Below are positions 5,942 to 8,380 of a DNA stretch of 8,380 nucleotides, in pieces. The stretch's first letter is position 1, and every line of letters begins with the position of its first letter. Below the pieces are notes generated by a model. It saw only the letters and a list, made by a program, of their open reading frames with translations. It was not told where the DNA came from and made no database searches. Both the position numbers and the translations under genes were made by a program. This DNA comes from Blautia sp. (lineage in GTDB: Bacteria > Bacillota > Clostridia > Lachnospirales > Lachnospiraceae): assembly GCA_017515945.1 (NCBI GenBank), contig JAFWDX010000069.1:1-8380 (forward strand), written 5' to 3'.

Positions 5942-6118
5942 ACTTATTTATGCCAGAACGTCTTAATACGTAAAGCTCCAAATACTTTGGATCTCTTCGT
6001 ATACCACATATGAGAACTTATATTTCCTGTCCTATTCTCCCCACTATAGTCGGAGGATCAGGGCAGTTCATTTAATAATAGTTCCCGCGGGTATATGGCC
6101 TGGTTGCACGAAAAACTC
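5942..6118. other. non-coding stretch between trxB and the MITE
   Basis: No convincing gene. It contains the possible trxA promoter and an imperfect inverted repeat at 5967-6001 (centre CCAAA-TAC-TTTGG at 5978-5990, with outer TACG/CGTA arms) that overlaps the -35 box. It also holds the self-complementary CCCGCGGG at 6084-6091. No clear hairpin plus U-tract terminator follows trxB, so readthrough from glyA-trxB into trxA is possible. Confidence 0.5.
5946..5974 (-). promoter_or_regulatory. possible trxA promoter
   Basis: TTTACG (5969-5974) and ATAAAT (5946-5951) are separated by 17 bp on the minus strand. Both hexamers are imperfect. If used, transcription would begin at about 5939, at the edge of the MITE, so the trxA transcript would carry the whole element in a leader of about 200 nt. 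This is a weak call. Confidence 0.35.
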
Positions 6119-6994
6119 TTATGCCTTAAGGCTGCGCACATATTTGATCGCGCTCAGACCAGCCTGCGCTCCCTCATGCACGGCCTTGGCTACCTGCAGC
6201 AATCCTCCGGTGCAGTCGCCCGCGGCAAAAAGGCCCGGAATGGTCGTCTGCATCGTGTCGTCAACCTTGATATTGCCTTTATCGGTAAGCTCCGCCCCCA
6301 TCTGGCGGGCGATGGATGCGCTTCCCGCTGTCCCGATGGCTACAAAGAGTCCGTCGACCGGGATTTCCCGGCTGCCTTCACCGTCCTGGAGCTTCACTCC
6401 GGTGACACGGTCCGGGCCGCAGATCTCCTCCACCTTGCCAGTGAGGACCTCGATCCCCTCCGGCAGGTCAAACTCCGGCTCCTTGCCATCGGTAAGGATC
6501 ATGGTGCTGCCGGCGGTATGTGAAAGATACTCGGCCTCGTGCAGCGCGAACTGCCCGTTTCCGAGCACCGCGACGGCCTTCTGTCTGTAAAAGAATGCGT
6601 CGCATACTGCACAGTAGCTTACCCCTTTGCCCTCCAGGTCAGAAAGGCCTTTGATCTTGGGCGCAAGCCTCTTGTTCCCGCAGGCCAGGATCACCGAGGC
6701 GGTCTCAAAGGTACCCTGGGTCGTTATGACCTCAAAGCTGTCAAAACCGCCGATCTCCAGGACCTGTGCCTTGAGAATGCGGATGTCCAGCGCGCGGGCC
6801 TGTTCAAGGCCTCGCTCATAGAGCTCCGCGCCGCTTAACGGACGCTCCAGTCCATAGTAGTTTTCAATCTTTTCCGCTTTTTCAAGCGCGCCGATCCCGT
6901 TGTCCAGAACCAGCGGATCAGCCCCGGATCGCTTCACATACAGGGCTGCGGATATGCCGGCAGGGCCGGCACCCATGATAATAACCTGTTCCAT
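6119..6994 (-). CDS. trxB: thioredoxin-reductase-like FAD disulfide oxidoreductase
   Basis: A 291-residue flavoprotein of the low-molecular-weight thioredoxin reductase family. The FAD-binding GAGPAG is at residues 8-13, the redox pair is C128-A-V-C131 in YCAVCDAFF, the second Rossmann motif is GNGQFA at 145-150, and the FAD-contacting FAAGDCTGG is at 257-265. It should pass electrons to the thioredoxin encoded next. It is shorter than the E. coli enzyme (about 320), and the HRRxxFR segment that grips the NADPH 2'-phosphate is not present after the second Rossmann motif; the sequence there reads MILTDGKEPEF. That suggests NADH or a ferredoxin-type donor rather than NADPH (inference). The ATG is 4 nt after the glyA stop, and its ribosome site GGAAGGG lies in the last glyA codons, so the two genes are co-translated. 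Confidence 0.88.
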   Translation of the reverse strand: MEQVIIMGAGPAGISAALYVKRSGADPLVLDNGIGALEKAEKIENYYGLERPLSGAELYERGLEQARALDIRILKAQVLEIGGFDSFEVITTQGTFETASVILACGNKRLAPKIKGLSDLEGKGVSYCAVCDAFFYRQKAVAVLGNGQFALHEAEYLSHTAGSTMILTDGKEPEFDLPEGIEVLTGKVEEICGPDRVTGVKLQDGEGSREIPVDGLFVAIGTAGSASIARQMGAELTDKGNIKVDDTMQTTIPGLFAAGDCTGGLLQVAKAVHEGAQAGLSAIKYVRSLKA

Positions 6995-6998
6995 TAAT

Positions 6999-8237
6999 TC
7001 ACCCTTCCAGTGGATACTTGTCCGTCAGTGATTTGACCAGGGCTCTGGCCTTATCTTTGTCCGGATCCGGCTGCATGGTGAGGGCGATGGCCTGGGCAAC
7101 GACATCCATATCGGGCTCAAGCAGACCTCTGGTCGTCACGGCAGGCGATCCGAGACGGATCCCGCTCGTGACAAAAGCGGATCTGGGATCATTGGGAATC
7201 GTGTTTTTGTTGGCAGTTATGTTGACCTCATCCAGCAGGTTCTGCAGCTCTTTTCCGGAAAGATGCGTACTGCTCAGATCCACCAGCATCAGATGGTTGT
7301 CCGTGCCGCCGGATACGATCTTTACGCCGCGGCTCATCAGCCCGTCGCAGAGCGCTTTCGCATTCAGCACCACCTGACGGCCGTACTGCACGAAGGCAGG
7401 CTCCATGGCTTCCTTAAAGCATACTGCCTTTGCCGCGATCACGTGCATAAGGGGACCGCCCTGGACGCCGGGGAAGATGGCTTTGTTGAAATTGAACTTT
7501 TTCGCGTTTTCCTCGCTGCTCAGGATCAGACCGCCTCTGGGACCTCTGAGAGTCTTATGTGTCGTCGTGGTGACGACATGGGCATAGGGGATGGGGCTGG
7601 GATGCTGTCCCGAGGCCACCAGTCCGGCAATATGCGCCATATCCACCATCAGATACGCGCCGACCTCATCCGCGATCTCACGGAACCGCTTAAAATCAAT
7701 GGTCCTGGCGTATGCGCTGGCACCGGCGATGATCAGCTTCGGACGGCACTCTTTGGCGATCCGGAGCACCTCATCGTAATCGATCACACCGTCGTCGTTC
7801 ACGCCATACGGGACGACATGGTAATAACTTCCTGACATATTGGCAGGACTGCCATGGGTCAGATGGCCGCCATGGTCGAGATTCATGCCCATCATGGTAT
7901 CGCCGGGCTGCAGGATGGCGAACTCGACGGCCATATTTGCCTGAGCCCCGGAGTGCGGCTGGACATTGGCATATTCACAGCCGAAAAGCTTTTTCGCTCT
8001 TTCGATCGCCAGGGCTTCCACCTCGTCCACGCATTCGCATCCTCCGTAAAATCTCTTTCCCGAATATCCCTCTGCGTATTTGTTTGTCAGCACGGAACCC
8101 ATCGTGGCCATGACAGCCTTGCTGGCCCAGTTCTCAGATGCGATCAGCTCGAGATGAGAATTCTGTCTGACATACTCTGCCTCAAGGAGTCCCGCGATTT
8201 CCGGATCCACTTTCCTGATTTCTTCGATCGAATACAT
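6999..8237 (-). CDS. glyA: serine hydroxymethyltransferase
   Basis: A 412-residue PLP enzyme that interconverts serine and glycine while moving a one-carbon unit to or from tetrahydrofolate, in the cytoplasm as a dimer or tetramer. Diagnostic segments are LIASENWAS (31-39), [18 protein letters not shown] (54-71), [10 protein letters not shown] (92-101), [14 protein letters not shown] (197-210; D199 contacts the cofactor ring) and [16 protein letters not shown] (221-236), where K228 forms the PLP Schiff base. Length is typical. The ATG at 8237 has AGGAGGG 10 nt upstream. It is the first gene of the glyA-trxB operon, with its own promoter at 8294-8322. The short leader of about 50 nt shows no riboswitch or T-box. 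Confidence 0.98.
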   Translation of the reverse strand: MYSIEEIRKVDPEIAGLLEAEYVRQNSHLELIASENWASKAVMATMGSVLTNKYAEGYSGKRFYGGCECVDEVEALAIERAKKLFGCEYANVQPHSGAQANMAVEFAILQPGDTMMGMNLDHGGHLTHGSPANMSGSYYHVVPYGVNDDGVIDYDEVLRIAKECRPKLIIAGASAYARTIDFKRFREIADEVGAYLMVDMAHIAGLVASGQHPSPIPYAHVVTTTTHKTLRGPRGGLILSSEENAKKFNFNKAIFPGVQGGPLMHVIAAKAVCFKEAMEPAFVQYGRQVVLNAKALCDGLMSRGVKIVSGGTDNHLMLVDLSSTHLSGKELQNLLDEVNITANKNTIPNDPRSAFVTSGIRLGSPAVTTRGLLEPDMDVVAQAIALTMQPDPDKDKARALVKSLTDKYPLEG

Positions 8238-8293
8238 GCTTTGATTTCCCTCCTGGACTAATGATTCGTTTCCCTGTGTAGTTTTTCGTGACG

Positions 8294-8322
8294 ATTATAC
8301 ATGATTTAATAAAAACTGTAAA
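8294..8322 (-). promoter_or_regulatory. sigma-A-type promoter of glyA-trxB
   Basis: TTTACA (8317-8322), a 17-bp spacer and TATAAT (8294-8299) on the minus strand. The start site should fall near 8287, leaving a leader of about 50 nt. The hexamers and spacing are identical to those of the promoter at 4004-4032. Confidence 0.87.
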
Positions 8323-8343
8323 GTGGGGAAATGGGGTCCGGAA

Positions 8344-8370
8344 CCACACAGGGGACGGTTCTCTGTGTGG
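8344..8370. repeat. REP-like palindrome, right copy, with start of a second unit
   Basis: Arms CCACACAG (8344-8351) and CTGTGTGG (8363-8370) surround GGGACGGTTCT. The 12 bases GGAACCACACAG occur at 8340-8351 and again at 8369-8380, a 29-bp period, so a second unit seems to begin at the window edge. The copy at 1-26 is in the opposite orientation. It lies upstream of the glyA promoter. Confidence 0.78.
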
Positions 8371-8380
8371 AACCACACAG

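Noticed and set aside
5944..6009. 21-codon minus-strand frame (MWYTKRSKVFGAL...)
   Set aside because: No ribosome site at a usable distance, and it overlaps the possible trxA promoter; chance frame is more likely.
7263..7835. 190-residue plus-strand open frame opposite glyA
   Set aside because: It is antisense to an unmistakable serine hydroxymethyltransferase with conserved active-site residues.

Overview
The window reads as chromosomal DNA of an anaerobic, fairly GC-rich Clostridia species, most likely Lachnospiraceae. That placement rests on protein style (a Gly/Ser-rich clostripain-type peptidase, DUF1622, a YkgJ-type cysteine-cluster protein), AGGAGG-type ribosome binding sites, sigma-A promoters of the form TTTACA-17-TATAAT, and IS66-like and REP-like repeats. 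Every gene I can support lies on the minus strand, so the genes read from high to low coordinates.

Right-hand block (about 8320 down to 4737): a clear promoter drives glyA (serine hydroxymethyltransferase), followed 4 nt later by a thioredoxin-reductase-like flavoprotein (trxB). A 377-base gap then holds an inserted 145-bp MITE with IS66-like ends and perfect 8-bp target duplications. After it come trxA (thioredoxin), a 33-residue single-membrane-span protein, and a free-standing AIR-synthase/HypE-type C-terminal domain whose start overlaps the small gene's stop (ATGA). The last codons and stop of that gene lie inside a REP-like palindrome.

Middle (about 4760 down to 4082): a nearly perfect hairpin of about 115 bp precedes trmL, the tRNA wobble 2'-O-methyltransferase.

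Left-hand block (about 4032 down to 68): a second TTTACA-17-TATAAT promoter drives a three-gene operon. It encodes a small DUF1622 membrane protein, a 948-residue membrane-anchored clostripain-family (C11) cysteine peptidase with low-complexity linkers, and a YkgJ-family cysteine-cluster protein. This is the least familiar gene grouping in the window.

The right half combines one-carbon/glycine metabolism with thiol redox control. The left half looks like a cell-envelope proteolysis module of unknown purpose. The window begins and ends with inverted copies of one REP-like palindrome, so repeats mark most boundaries between gene groups. I see no CRISPR array, phage genes, tRNA or rRNA. No wholly new system is evident; the best candidates for novelty are the DUF1622-C11-YkgJ operon, the small membrane protein paired with the orphan AIRS-C domain, and the repeat families.
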